DNA of 64,000 bases, from positions 639,501-703,500 of the forward strand of contig JAYKKT010000088.1 in the NCBI GenBank assembly GCA_036023115.1, given 5' to 3'. Below are positions 1 through 10,330 of the stretch, piece by piece. The notes beneath the pieces were generated by a model. The model made no database searches. It had not been told where the DNA came from and saw nothing but the letters and a program-made list of their open reading frames with translations. Origin of the DNA: Brasenia schreberi (Eukaryota > Streptophyta > Magnoliopsida > Nymphaeales > Cabombaceae). Position numbers and translations under genes: made by a program. Position 1 is the stretch's first letter. Every line of letters begins with the position of its first letter.

Positions 1-867
1 TACTTGACTTAGGAAAGCAGTTCATTAAGTTTTAGACCCCAAGGATCAGTGTGAGATCCTTGGCCGATACACAGGGGTTCAACTCATACTATGTCACATC
101 CTGTCTAACAGAAGAGAAGTTCACCATGAAAAGTCCGAGCCGTTGAAGTTTTAAAAGATCCACTGCGCCCAAGCAGATCCCCATCAAGACCTTCCTGGTT
201 CTCTTGGAGCATTTCCCCTTTTCATAACTCAAGCTACTCTGTTCTTAATCTCATTTTGCACGTTTGTGTTGAAACCAGTTTTTAATTATTGATATGCCAT
301 CAGTATTGCGAATCCAATGATAGAATGTGGACATAATACATATCTAATGCCCTATCGAAACTTTAAAAGAAACCAGGAAAAAATTGCTACAATACTGTTA
401 CAGTACAGCCTCATATCTAACAATGTGGGGACAATTCTGTTATAAGATGTGGTATACGACAACCAAGCCTTATTCCACACCGAATGGGGCAGGCTGCAGG
501 GATTCTTTGACACCACAGAGCTCTCTTGCGCAAATATTAGCATTAACTAAAAAAAACTATTATATATATTTTTTCCTACAACATTTGGTTCTCTTCCTTT
601 CCCTCTTTTGAAGCGTCCATCCTTTAGTTTCTCACACATTCTTATCAAAGCTTCACGTGATTACCTATCGACATCTCCAAACCATCTTAAGTATCGCAGT
701 ATTATTTACATCTTCAAACCATCTGTATTGTAGTGTTATCTTCCTACTTGTAACCGATGTATGAAGGGTGGGAATCCGTTATATAACAGCAGTTAAAACT
801 ACTCATCTTAGAGATATTAGCAACAGATTGTGTTCTCCATCTGACATACTTATTCAGTGTATTTCAG
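1..867 (+). other. Intron of HCF107 copy H1 (3' part)
   Basis: Non-coding sequence ahead of the first HCF107 exon visible in the window. It matches 23732-24595 almost base for base, where the same intron of copy H2 is preceded by its upstream exon (23022-23132), so the matching exon of H1 should lie just left of the window. The intron ends in a good acceptor (TTTCAG at 862-867) and contains an old LINE fragment on the opposite strand. Confidence 0.75.
455..780 (-). mobile_element. RTE-type LINE 3' remnant inside HCF107 intron
   Basis: Read on the minus strand, this gives the degenerate C-terminal end of an RTE-clade reverse transcriptase ORF: a piece like RWFGDVDR, then a basic KRGKGRE stretch, then a segment resembling the usual RIHVADP tail. 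Frame breaks and stops interrupt it. The same remnant is found in the H2 intron (24185-24505) and, shortened, upstream of H3 (54630-54780), so it was present before the HCF107 segment was copied. It is a relic with no function I can see. Confidence 0.6.
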
Positions 868-1541
868 GCATGGGGCGTTCTAGAGCAGAGGGCTGGGAAT
901 TTAACCGCTGCAAGGAGATTATTTAGATCCTCTCTGAACATAAATTCGCAGAGTTACGTTACATGGATGACATGGGCATCTCTAGAAGAGCAGCAAGGAA
1001 ATTCAGTACGTGCAGAGGAAATCAGAAATCTTTACTTTCAGCAGGTACTTTATTCCCTCCCAGTCATTGATTTATCTTTACTTATAAGGGATCAAATGTA
1101 TCTCTTTTGAATTTTTTATGATTGGCAAGACCTATGTGTATGCAGCGCACTGAGATTGTGGACGATGCTTCATGGGTAATGGGCTTCCTTGACATGATTG
1201 ATCCTGCAGTAGACAGCATAAAGAAGTTGCTAAATCTGAAGGATAACCCTTCAATGAGCCAGAAGGCTATCAGTGGCATGATAAAGAGAGAGAATAGCTG
1301 GAATTCAGAAGGGACGGTCAACATTCCAGCCACTCAGATCGCCGGCAACAATGGCGATGGAGATGAAGCGTGGGAGGATTTCGATCTGGACTCGTTTGTC
1401 AGAGATAAACTGTCTCTCGATGAATCACAGTTAGAGGTTTCACTGGAACCCTCTCAACCCAAGGAGATCCGTAGGACCCGTAGGTCGCCTAGAAGGATAT
1501 GGATAGCAACAAGTAACTACTCTACTGCATCAGCACGGTGA
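868..1541 (+). CDS. HCF107: HCF107-type HAT/TPR RNA-binding protein, C-terminal two exons (copy H1)
   Basis: Two exons, 868-1044 (59 codons) and 1146-1541, are joined by a 101-bp intron with GT at 1045 and AG at 1144. The first codes for a HAT/TPR repeat unit (starts AWGVLEQRAGN, includes SYVTWMTW, ends RNLYFQQ). The second gives the conserved tail RTEIVDDASWVMGFLD followed by an acidic, low-complexity end with FVRDKLSLDE, and stops at TGA 1539-1541. Arabidopsis HCF107 is a chloroplast protein of helical HAT repeats that binds the psbH 5' leader, stabilises processed psbH transcripts and supports psbH translation. Order, frame and splice sites are intact here, unlike copies H2 and H3, so this is the best candidate for the working gene. 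Most of the gene lies outside the window to the left. The symbol rests on recalled similarity. Confidence 0.85.
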
Positions 1542-1655
1542 TATGGAGCACCAGAAATTTGTAATTCTGTCTCAAATAGACAACATTGGCCCTGCAAGGA
1601 AATGTGCTTTACGCTCAAGGTGTTGGTCTACTTGGAAAAGGGGTACTGACTGTTT

Positions 1656-1658
<3 letters not shown>

Positions 1659-1744
<86 letters not shown>
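1659..1744. repeat. (GA)n microsatellite, about 43 units
   Basis: An uninterrupted AG dinucleotide run 117 bp past the HCF107 stop codon. In copies H2 and H3 the matching sequence is a CT run, because the whole block including this microsatellite has been inverted there. Confidence 0.97.
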
Positions 1745-1749
<5 letters not shown>

Positions 1750-4177
1750 CCCTTGTCAAGATTCACTTTAAAAATCTATATATAAACAGTTTTATTGTTT
1801 TTAGATGGTTTTGATAATAATAATAATTAATTTTAATTGTTGAAAGACATTAGAAGATATTAGAAAGTAGATCTCTTTTTCTCTAATGACCTTTTTTTTT
1901 TTACATAAGGCTATGTGGAAACAAAGAATCCGTGTAGCCGATCCTGTCTCATATGATAAAGGGCTTAGTTATTGTTGTTATTATATATATATAAGATAAG
2001 TGAAAAGAACAAAGGAAAAAAAGAAAAAGAAAAAGAAAAAGAAAAAGAAAAGAAAAGAAGATACTAAATTTAAAGAGGAAAAAAAGCGGAAGCTTAATTA
2101 TTAAAGAACCTAAACAATAACTGGTGTGTGTGGTCCGAAGGGCGTCCTCTCAACTTTTCCTCTGCATTTGCAGTAACGGCATAGTGTGGATCTATAGTGT
2201 CCTCCTTAAGGATGTTAATGGGAGAGACTCTCTGGCTCTTCATGGGTATCTATTTTTTTTTTAACAAGACGAATTTGAAGAATAAAAATGGGATAAAAAC
2301 GAAGAGAGAGAATAAGAAAATCTTCGATCGGAATTGGGATGGAAATGGGATAAGAGATTGCTGCATTGCAAACCCGGTTCTAATCTTTTGTATATAACTG
2401 ATTCTACAAAATTAGATGCATCTAAAAATTACAAAAATTTATAAGAAAAAATAAAAAAAAGTATTACTTCTTTCTTAATTCATAAACTCATCATCATTTC
2501 TCATATTTCATTCATAATAATATGTTCTAATTTAAATATATTTTACATAAATAAAGTTTCATTTCGTGAATTCCAACCTCGTATTCCTTTTTTTCTCAAA
2601 ATGTCTTCACGAAGACTCGTAAGAACACGAGAACGGAAACGGAAGCATTTTTTTTTGTCTCTATCGTGAGAATGAAGATGAAGACTGAAACAAAGTTACT
2701 AAAGAGAATGGAAGCGAGTACTTTGATCTCCTATTTGTCCAAGGGGCGGCCTCCCAACAGCATCAACTGCCCAAAATCTCCCACAGCTCTCACGGTGCAT
2801 CTCCACCAGTCCGTGCCCCCCCAGCTTCTTCTACGATGCATCTATTGCTCTGCACCGTGTTGTCCAATGGAAGCCCTTCCATCAGCATCAACTGAGTCTG
2901 TGGTCCTACTGGTGCAGCCACCACCGATCCGCCTCCGCAGGGGGTGTTTTCCGAGAGGCAAAGTGTAGGTGGCTAGGTTCGGAGGTTTGGCATATCATGT
3001 GACGAAATTTGATCTTTTGGGAAGAGAATTAAAGCTCTAGGTGGGAAACCATAGCAAATGGACGTGAATACAGGTAACTCCAAAGAATTCTCGTCATAAG
3101 GTTTGTTTCACATATGATTGGACGCTTCCTTGTGAATCAATGGCCGAAAAGTAAAACTTTCTAGTGAACTTATGAGAATTTTTCCGAGTAAACAACACAT
3201 TGTGAATTAGTCTCACTGGAACATTGTTGGGTTCTTGTGACCATGTTATTTGCTTATTCTAATGCTTGATCTTGTTGCTGCAACTCCCTTGATAGCATCG
3301 TGGATAAATTATTCTTATTGTCTTAAATAAGGGGAAATGATTGGTAATGTGGACAAGAGAATTTCCACGGCTTGGTTGATTTTTCATCTCAAATTTAAGC
3401 ACATGTTTTATTAAATTATTTTAATTGTTTTAAAGAAGAGAAAATCGTTGGTAAGGGAGATAAGAGAATCTTTTTTTGGTGGAATGAAGAGCCAAAAGCT
3501 AGAAGAGAATGTGTTGACTTTTACGTATAGCCGTCTCCTAGATGCATGATTATTTGTATATTTTTATATAATTCGTACATATTTTTTTACTATACACATA
3601 CTTATTTTTTATCAAAATTTCAATTTTATTTATACTAAATTACCTTAAATACATGATATATCTCAAAATATCCCTTTCTTTTTTGGTTGTATTTTTCCTA
3701 TCAACCAATTCATACTATTTTTGAAATGACCCATGACTTAAGCTAAAATAAAAAAGAAAAGAGAAGAAAAGAGATAAGAGGACCCCTTGAAAATGATTTT
3801 AGTGATTTGGAGTATTTTCTTGATTTGATATTTTTTGTGTTTATTTAAGTTTATTTGTTATATTGATTTATTTTCGGTTATAATAAGAAAATGAGTTCAA
3901 ATAACCAGTGAGATGCGTCCCCTCATCCTAAACTTCTATGGTTTTTATTTATTATTTATATTTTATATTTATTTCTTTGATTCTTATTTTTATTGTTTTT
4001 TTCACTGCCAGCCACCAAATTTATAAACTTATTTATACCAACCATATTTATAACCATTCAATGTTTCCATGTGACTGCCGGCCACCGCATTTGACCTTAT
4101 CAACAAGTTGCACGTTTACTGTTCTTGTATTTGCCTTGGCTAGAAATATGATCATCGAAGTATCGAGGAGAACGGAG
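1745..4177. other. AT-rich spacer between HCF107 and gene A
   Basis: No gene supported. The stretch 1960-2400 is repeated after H2 (25460-25810) and H3 (55800-56190). 3235-3480 matches 54370-54610, and 3437-3500 matches 28268-28330, so the spacer is a mosaic of segments reused in the array. On the minus strand around 2110-2240 the same open segment recurs in the other two copies (in H3 it reads EDTVEPRYAVTANAEKKLRG); I do not recognise it, and it is broken here. The presumed promoter of gene A lies within the last few hundred bases, but I see no convincing TATA box. Confidence 0.6.
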
Positions 4178-7009
4178 ATGGACGGAGTTTACGGCTGCAA
4201 CTTTACTACGGGAGAATTGGACACCCAGAGGTACGCCAGCCCTCTGCCAGCCATTGGCCTCTACATAGCCGGGGCTTCACTTGTGAGCTCTATAATGTTA
4301 GCCTCCGATATCTATGTTGGCTTCACACGGGAGCGCTCTTTTCCTTTCAAACAACGGTTCGCTTGCAGATGGTTCAATATCAATGCCTTTACCACAACCC
4401 TTCTCTCCATCGCAACCAAACTGCCTGTTGATCTCAACACACCCATGCCCAGCCTGCACGACCAGCTCACGAAGCTCAGTGGAACCGTCATGCTATCCCT
4501 CTCTATGGCCTTCTTTCTCCCATCTTTCAGCCAGATGGGTGGTGAAGATTTGTTATCCAACGTAGGTGCTCTGGTGGTTTTGGTGGTGACAGTGATTGTC
4601 AATATTTGCATCCAAATGGGAACCGGAGTTATCTATGCTTTCAGGATTGAACACATCGTTGTAGTGTGTTTGACCTTGTCCATGCTTGTAAATGTGATCA
4701 ACGCTGCAATATGCAGTAGAGGTATCAGTAAAGACTTAAAGAAAAAGCTTGATCACACGTTTGGAAGTTTTGAGAAGAGATATAAAATTCCTATTACGGC
4801 ACCACCAGTATTCGTCCACGACGTTCAAAGGACTGTGGCATTGTGCAAAGAATCGATCCCTAAACGTCTGTTTACCCATTATGCTAGACAAGCAGCAGAT
4901 GTGGATTATACAATGATCCGGTCGGCAAATGGCAGTGCGGCCGGAGTCCTCTCACTCTTGCTTGTTTTGGTTTTCATTGAATCAGAAATCAGAGCATTTG
5001 TGTCGTCACTTGTAGCTGGAGAGGGAAGAATGATGGTAGGCGGTATAATACGCTTCTGCGGTGGGGACTCTGATTACAAATGGTCTATCTGGGCAGTGAT
5101 GGTCTCGCAAAATATTTTCATTCTTGTGATGGCCATTCCCCTGACCTCCAGGTGGTTCCATGGCATCAAGGGCGTTACGCAACCCGAGAAGGAGATGAGG
5201 AAATGTGGGAGCATCTTCAAAACCGAATTATCGAGGCTTCGAGCTTCTTACGAGACCCTAGGTGAAATTCAAATGGGTCCTCTAGGAATAATCTTGAGAT
5301 CAAGAGTAACTACCCTCTTCGTTTACTTGCAAGTGGTCGCATCCTTGATGGGCAGAGCTGTAAGTCGAACATCTTCTGCTCCCTTTTGCTTGTTTCAACG
5401 GTTGCGGCATCGCGAACAAGTAAATGGAAACCAACCGTACAACCTAGGAGACAACTTGGCTTCATTCGTGGTGCGTCTGGATGACGACGGGGAAGATTTT
5501 CATGATTGGATGTACGAAAAATGCATCAATGCGGCTGTTAATGAGATGAACGCACTGACAAGTTTAACCGGAGTGGGTTCACAACCTTTGGCAGATGTCG
5601 CCCCCTTGAAGGACTTTCTATGCGTTCCTGGCTATGACAACACAGCTTCCAGCCTCTTTCTTGACAAGAAGAACGACCTTTGGGAGACAGTGGTGTACTT
5701 CCTTGACAAGCATGACCAATCAGGCTGCCGCCTGCAACTATCATCACTTGCTTTTGTTATTCGTCAACTCTTCAACGGCCAAACAGAGGCATTGGAGAGG
5801 TTTGTGCGCGCTTTTCAAGTTCTCCAGCCCCTTCTTCGTCACATAGACCAGTATGGGTTCGAGTCTAATCGGGAATCTTCGTGGAAGGCAGCCGATTGGT
5901 TTTTGAAAGAGGCACTTGATGGTCTTCCCAATTTACAGGAATTTCTTCCTGATCGTATCCAACGAAATCTAGATTCTGTTTCTACACCTGACCATCGCTA
6001 TTTTCACGCAGTGGCATTCTATTGTGAACGTTTTGTTGCTTGTGAGTACTTGTCTCGCTACGAGTCCCCGAAAGAGGTGGCCTTTACGCCCTCTACATCG
6101 GTTGAACAAACTATTGAAGAAGCCTCTCGAATTGTAGCCGGCACCCTCAGTAAGATCTTCATCACCATAACAAAATCCTTTCCCCCAATCGAGAAAGAAC
6201 AGTACAATCAGGCGGTGTATGGGGCAAACACAAACTTCTTTTACCACCTCGACCACCTTAAAAAGACTCTATCCCCTATACTTTTCTGGATACGTCCCCA
6301 TTTAGACGAGCTCCACAGTAAGCTTGTGTCCCGGAAAGACTCAAAACGGACCCTTGAAACGCGAATGTACAGAGCTCGCCACTCAGTATATGAAATCATT
6401 CCAGAGGATTTAGTCAGAAGAAGAAAAGAAATCTTTCCGGATGATTTATATGCGAAAGGTAAGTGCAGCGACCTGTTTCTGGTTGGTGTCCTCTACGTCA
6501 CGTATTGGCTCACAGCTCTGTGTGAAGATCCTACAGCAGAAGCAGCAACGGCGCGAGGGCATGTCGATCACCTCGCACCCTATCGTTGTCTCGTCCGCTT
6601 CATGCTGAGGTTCAAGGAAGACAACGCGTTTGATGGAAACCACCCTCACATGATGGGAGCGGACCTTCTATGGAATATGCTGATCCGTCTTGATGGTGGT
6701 AAGTGCGCTCCTCCTTATTTCGATCCTCCCGATACCCCTGAACGCTTTATTCTGAGAAACCTTCAATATTTGGTGAAGTCTACCAAGTCAAACATGACCG
6801 CCCCTAATGTTGAAGTACTGAAAGCCGTCGATGAGGTGATGCATAACATTTGCAACGTGATCATCAAGATCATGAAACGCCTTCCTTCTCTGTCCTTCAC
6901 AGAGCTGGTTGACCTTTTGAAGCAGGAAGCATGGTTTATCGTGTATTATTTATTCGACTCGTGGCTCAAGGAAACGATGAATGGGCGATCCTCACGCGGC
7001 GTTAAATAG
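4178..7009 (+). CDS. Large multi-pass membrane protein, family copy A (intact)
   Basis: Single open frame coding for 943 residues from the ATG at 4178. That start (MDGVYGC, context GAGATGG) is chosen because it is the first methionine kept in frame in all 5'-complete copies; upstream the frame is open to 3938 (1023 residues), but the leader is not conserved and is frameshifted in copy F. Hydrophobic segments are at about residues 22-44, 66-82 (weak), 101-118, 129-152, 157-179, 251-275, 301-323 and 368-392. The motif KLPVDLNTPMP is at 81-91. Residues from about 430 to the end are soluble and helical-looking, with a conserved NHPHMMGADLLWNM near 821. It resembles a plant-specific uncharacterised family recalled from other genomes; no enzymatic motif or named domain is seen and the function is unknown. 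It carries the longer RARHSVYEIIPEDLVRRR segment near residue 732 and lacks the seven-residue insertion of D and F. Copy G is its closest partner in the 3' half. An LTR element lies 135 bp after the stop. Confidence 0.85.
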   Translation: MDGVYGCNFTTGELDTQRYASPLPAIGLYIAGASLVSSIMLASDIYVGFTRERSFPFKQRFACRWFNINAFTTTLLSIATKLPVDLNTPMPSLHDQLTKLSGTVMLSLSMAFFLPSFSQMGGEDLLSNVGALVVLVVTVIVNICIQMGTGVIYAFRIEHIVVVCLTLSMLVNVINAAICSRGISKDLKKKLDHTFGSFEKRYKIPITAPPVFVHDVQRTVALCKESIPKRLFTHYARQAADVDYTMIRSANGSAAGVLSLLLVLVFIESEIRAFVSSLVAGEGRMMVGGIIRFCGGDSDYKWSIWAVMVSQNIFILVMAIPLTSRWFHGIKGVTQPEKEMRKCGSIFKTELSRLRASYETLGEIQMGPLGIILRSRVTTLFVYLQVVASLMGRAVSRTSSAPFCLFQRLRHREQVNGNQPYNLGDNLASFVVRLDDDGEDFHDWMYEKCINAAVNEMNALTSLTGVGSQPLADVAPLKDFLCVPGYDNTASSLFLDKKNDLWETVVYFLDKHDQSGCRLQLSSLAFVIRQLFNGQTEALERFVRAFQVLQPLLRHIDQYGFESNRESSWKAADWFLKEALDGLPNLQEFLPDRIQRNLDSVSTPDHRYFHAVAFYCERFVACEYLSRYESPKEVAFTPSTSVEQTIEEASRIVAGTLSKIFITITKSFPPIEKEQYNQAVYGANTNFFYHLDHLKKTLSPILFWIRPHLDELHSKLVSRKDSKRTLETRMYRARHSVYEIIPEDLVRRRKEIFPDDLYAKGKCSDLFLVGVLYVTYWLTALCEDPTAEAATARGHVDHLAPYRCLVRFMLRFKEDNAFDGNHPHMMGADLLWNMLIRLDGGKCAPPYFDPPDTPERFILRNLQYLVKSTKSNMTAPNVEVLKAVDEVMHNICNVIIKIMKRLPSLSFTELVDLLKQEAWFIVYYLFDSWLKETMNGRSSRGVK

Positions 7010-7144
7010 TGTCACCAAAACAAGCTGTGCAGCTCCCACTTCAGCGCGCAAGGCTCGAGGGTGTGAAGTGCCGAACTGTGCCTTGGTCGGTGCCAAGTTC
7101 CGGCTATTTTGTACGATGGTTTATGCTTTGCGTGATGTGTTTAG

Positions 7145-7607
7145 TAAGGGTGAATTTTTTGTTGTCATTTTTGCTTTTAAGTAAAACTCTTTATGAGGAA
7201 AGAGTCCCGAACACTCATGTAACATGTTGAGGCCGTGCACTCCTTTTTCGCTATTAATAAAGATGTTACGTTTTGAAATTATTTTTGTACGTCAAGTGCC
7301 TTTCTCTTAACTAATTTTTGAGCTAAGTGGGGTGAATTAAACGGGTGCCTTTACTTGCATTGCCTTAAAAGAATGCATTTGCTTTTACATTGCCTCTTTG
7401 CCTTTACTGTGTAAGTGAGTGAGTTTTTGAGTGTCCAAGACTTCGGCAAGCTTGATACTTGGGGAAGGGACTGTCACATTCTGTTTTGGGAGTCGGTTAC
7501 CAATTACAACACTTAGGTGAAATCTGCTAAAGCATGCTTGGCCTCGAGGCCAAGTGGCGGCACCGGGAGAGGCCGTCAGTGCGCCTGACGATGGTTTCCC
7601 CGTGACA
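7145..7607 (+). repeat. 5' LTR of element A
   Basis: 463 bp, clearly more diverged from its partner at 8975-9432 than the two LTRs of the element behind copy G are from each other. It ends CGTGACA and is followed by the primer-binding site. It contains AATAAA at 7256-7261. Confidence 0.75.
7256..7261 (+). terminator. Candidate poly(A) signal AATAAA from the LTR
   Basis: AATAAA lies 247 bp after the stop codon of gene A, inside the LTR. The same hexamer at the same LTR position follows D (31614) and F (50279). I see no other perfect AATAAA between the stop codon and the LTR, so the gene may use the retroelement signal. This is inference and needs transcript ends. Confidence 0.45.
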
Positions 7608-8282
7608 AAGTGGTATTCAAGCAAGTTCGATCCTGCTTCAAAGTCATCAAGCTTAGCTGCGATGGATCCAAATTCTTGAAGTTGCCCTGCACCATCTCTA
7701 GAACTTTTGCTCCCTTAGACGGAATGCTGAAGGAAAATCGAGTGAAGATGAATGGATGGGAATGCTGTCAAACCGTTGCACATGAACCAATATTTTCATC
7801 ACTTAGAGAAATCAAGGTTGCCGCCGTTTTCGTTTTAGCTAGAGGGAACACTACGGTCATGTAGAGGTCGTAAGCCCCGAGGTGCATGAAACGACCTTCT
7901 TGATGAACTATCGGTATGGGCCGCATTACCCTACTAAGGGGATAGAATCCAGATGTCTAGTGTCACTCTTTGGTGGGTGCACTATGGCGAAGGAGATTGG
8001 AAAGGAGGATTGAAGGATCAGTTGAGGACATGCCGTTCTTCTAGTTAACTCCCACTTTTTGACCGTTCCTTGCAAAGGCAAGACAGTGCACCCAAGTGGT
8101 CTTACATGTGTGAAGTGGGCGCACACAACGCTGAGTGTCCCATTTTGGTCCGACGTTAGTGGCTACTTCGATGATTCGTAGTGCCACCATCCAGCGCCCA
8201 ACATGAAGGAAGCGATCTCCAAGATAGGTGGAGACCCTCATGTGGCGTCAAGTTTAATCACATATTGTTGCCATACATGTTT

Positions 8283-8500
8283 TCCGATTTCAAGTTCCAA
8301 ACGATGTCCGATGAGTCATGGCTCATGAGACATCCAGTTCCATTACATACCAGTACCATACGTCGCGCTCGGTTTCCAGTTCTGGCAGCGTCCGAGGAGG
8401 TAGGGCTCATGCGCCGCTAGGTTCCATTCCATACTGGCACCATATATCTCGCCCGGTTCTGAGTGCAGAAGGTGTTTGGTGAGGTAGGTCTCATGCGGCA
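8283..8500 (+). repeat. Tandem repeat of about 80 bp inside the LTR element interior
   Basis: Nearly three diverged units, each with a CCATACnnnnCCATA-like start and a GATGAGGTAGGGCTCATGC-like end. The equivalent repeats are at about 32600-32820 in the element behind D and 51300-51520 in the one behind F. The interior is therefore partly built of minisatellite-like units and not of coding sequence. Confidence 0.6.
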
Positions 8501-8974
8501 CACCAAGTTAAGGTTCGCCGGTTGCTACAAAGACCACGCACCCATGCCACTTTTGTTCAAAATTGCAAACAAAGATGCTCTCGACCCAAGACTTTGATGG
8601 GCAGTACCAAGGCAGGCTTCCTCATGACAGACAAGGAGTACTCATGCCGCCGTTAGTATCCCGGTTGCCTCAAACAGACATGGTGCCGTCAAGGAGATTG
8701 TGAACATGCTAAATATGATTTAGTAAGGCAAGAAGGGAAACATGTGGTTGCACGTAAGTCGTTATTATGCAGTGATCGATGTTGTCTCAAGCGTGAAAGG
8801 TAGTGTCTCACGGGTTGAAAGGACCGTTCCCAGGCACAGACAGATGAGGTGCCGACAACAGGGATGCAGGATGCCTCGGTGAGTTGAAGTAAATCAAAAG
8901 GGCTGCCATGAACTCCAAACAGGGGTGAAGTCAAGACATTGTGAAGGACATCAATGGATTTCGGTGGGAGAGAA

Positions 8975-9432
8975 TGTAACGGTGAATTGTTTGCCGACAT
9001 TTTTACTTCTAAGTAAAATCCTCTATGAGGGAAGAGCCCCAAACACTCATGTAGCACGTTGGGGCCGTGCACTCCTTTTCCGCTATCAATAAAGACGTTA
9101 CGTTTTGAAATGATTTTTGTTTGTCTCTTAAGTAATTTTTGAGCTAAGTGGGGTGAGTTAAACGGGTGTCTTTGCTTGCATTGCCTTCAAAGAATCCATG
9201 CATTTGCTTTCACATTGCCTCTTTGCCTTTGTCGTTTGAGTGAGTGAGTCTCTGTGTGCCCAAGACTTCGGTAAGCTTAACACTTGAGAGAGGGACTCTC
9301 ACGCATCGTTTTGACAGTCAGTAGCCAATTACAACGCTTAGGTGAAATCCGCTAAGGCTTGCTTGGCCTCGAGGCCAAGCGGCGGTCCCGAGAGCGCCTA
9401 TCAGTGCGCCTGGCGACGGTTTCCCCGTGACA
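8975..9432 (+). repeat. 3' LTR of element A
   Basis: 458 bp, starting TGTAACGGTGAATTG directly after the purine tract and ending CCGTGACA, followed by the flank CTAGTATG. AATAAA falls near 9089. Confidence 0.8.
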
Positions 9433-10330
9433 CTAGTATGAATCCGTGTAATACACATGTAATAGAAGGTGGGTGTGTATGGAGATTGATTCCGGACAGA
9501 GGATGTGTGGGGGCGGAGGATGGACAGGCGGTAGCCAGGCGGGGTGGAATTTAGCTAAACCAGAGTGGTTCCATTACGCCACCGAGACCTCGTGCGGTTG
9601 GCTGTTGTCTCCAAGGACAGCCGGCGGAGGCTCGTAACTCTGCCCGGTTGTGTATGTCAAAAATTTCATGTGTCTCGACTAGTACTCGTAATAAAAGGTC
9701 TTTTGTACCAACTTGATCATTTAGCACAGGTCAAATTGAAGTTTGAGTTGAATTTTTCAAGGGGGACCTAATTAAGCTTTTGATTTTGTTCTTTCTTGAA
9801 TCAAACGCCATGTAGGAGGAAGCTAGGAGCATCAATGTATCTAGGACGTTTCAAGCCTCACATCACCATAACACCTATGGCTCCCCACCAAGCTAAAACA
9901 CGCTATGAAGATCTTTATCGAAGTCATTGGGGCAACAAGGCTTACTAGAGACGCTGATAACTGGCAAGGGTCAAATGGGTGCATCCAAAAGATCCGCTTT
10001 GCTGGAAGGTATGGCTTGAACAAATTCAAACTCAGGAGGGTTCATCTCTCCCTCTTGGTTAGTATCAAAACGTGCATAGCACTTGGAAAGTCTTCAAAAG
10101 AGTTCATGCAGCTGATTATCCGACGTTTAAACTCAAACTAGAAATTTATTTGCGTACATATTGTTGACAATATCCATCGAGTTTATTGATATTGAACGCT
10201 TATTGAAGTTTTTTTTAATCATTTAAAACATTTACGGAAAATGGACTCCCTTGATCCTATAAGCAACATTGAGCTTATTGATATCGATGGCTTGTCTCTA
10301 CACATGCATGGTTAGGTTCAGGGAAACTAA
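9433..10330 (+). other. Duplicated 3' flank of the gene/LTR unit
   Basis: Non-coding flank shared with 33766-34680 (behind D) and, for its first 500 bases, with 52767-53263 (behind F). The stretch 9900-10200 is nearly identical to 34250-34550, including a 78-codon open frame at 9905-10141 that is identical at protein level in both. That match is explained by the high nucleotide identity of the recent block duplication and does not show a gene. Confidence 0.65.

Larger units (their letters stand above)
7145..9432 (+). mobile_element. Non-coding LTR element downstream of gene A
   Basis: The 5' LTR (7145-7607) and 3' LTR (8975-9432) are diverged copies of each other, with the 3' one running from TGTAACGG to CGTGACA. 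Three bases after the 5' LTR is a tRNA-Met-like primer site, TGGTATTCAAGC (7611-7622). A purine tract, GGTGGGAGAGAA (8963-8974), directly precedes the 3' LTR. The 1.37-kb interior is full of stops in all frames and has no gag-pol similarity I can see, so this is a non-autonomous, TRIM-like element, probably mobilised by a Ty3/gypsy relative. The 3' flank starts CTAG; the 5' flank here reads TTAG, but is CTAG at D, F and G, giving a likely target-site duplication. The 5' LTR start has lost about two bases. Confidence 0.75.

Noticed and set aside
1572..1766. Open frame of serine-leucine repeats
   Set aside because: It is the translation of the (GA)n microsatellite.
4312..4611. Minus-strand and alternate-frame open stretches of 60-100 codons that recur in every family copy
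   Set aside because: They are shadows of the conserved membrane-protein frame; they recur because the gene recurs and are cut by copy differences.
8689..9072. 127-codon minus-strand frame in the LTR element
   Set aside because: It crosses the interior/LTR border, is not kept in the copies behind D, F and G, and matches no retroelement protein I know.
9905..10141. 78-codon open frame identical in protein to 34254-34490
   Set aside because: The surrounding non-coding DNA is just as identical, so the conservation reflects recent duplication and not selection on a protein.
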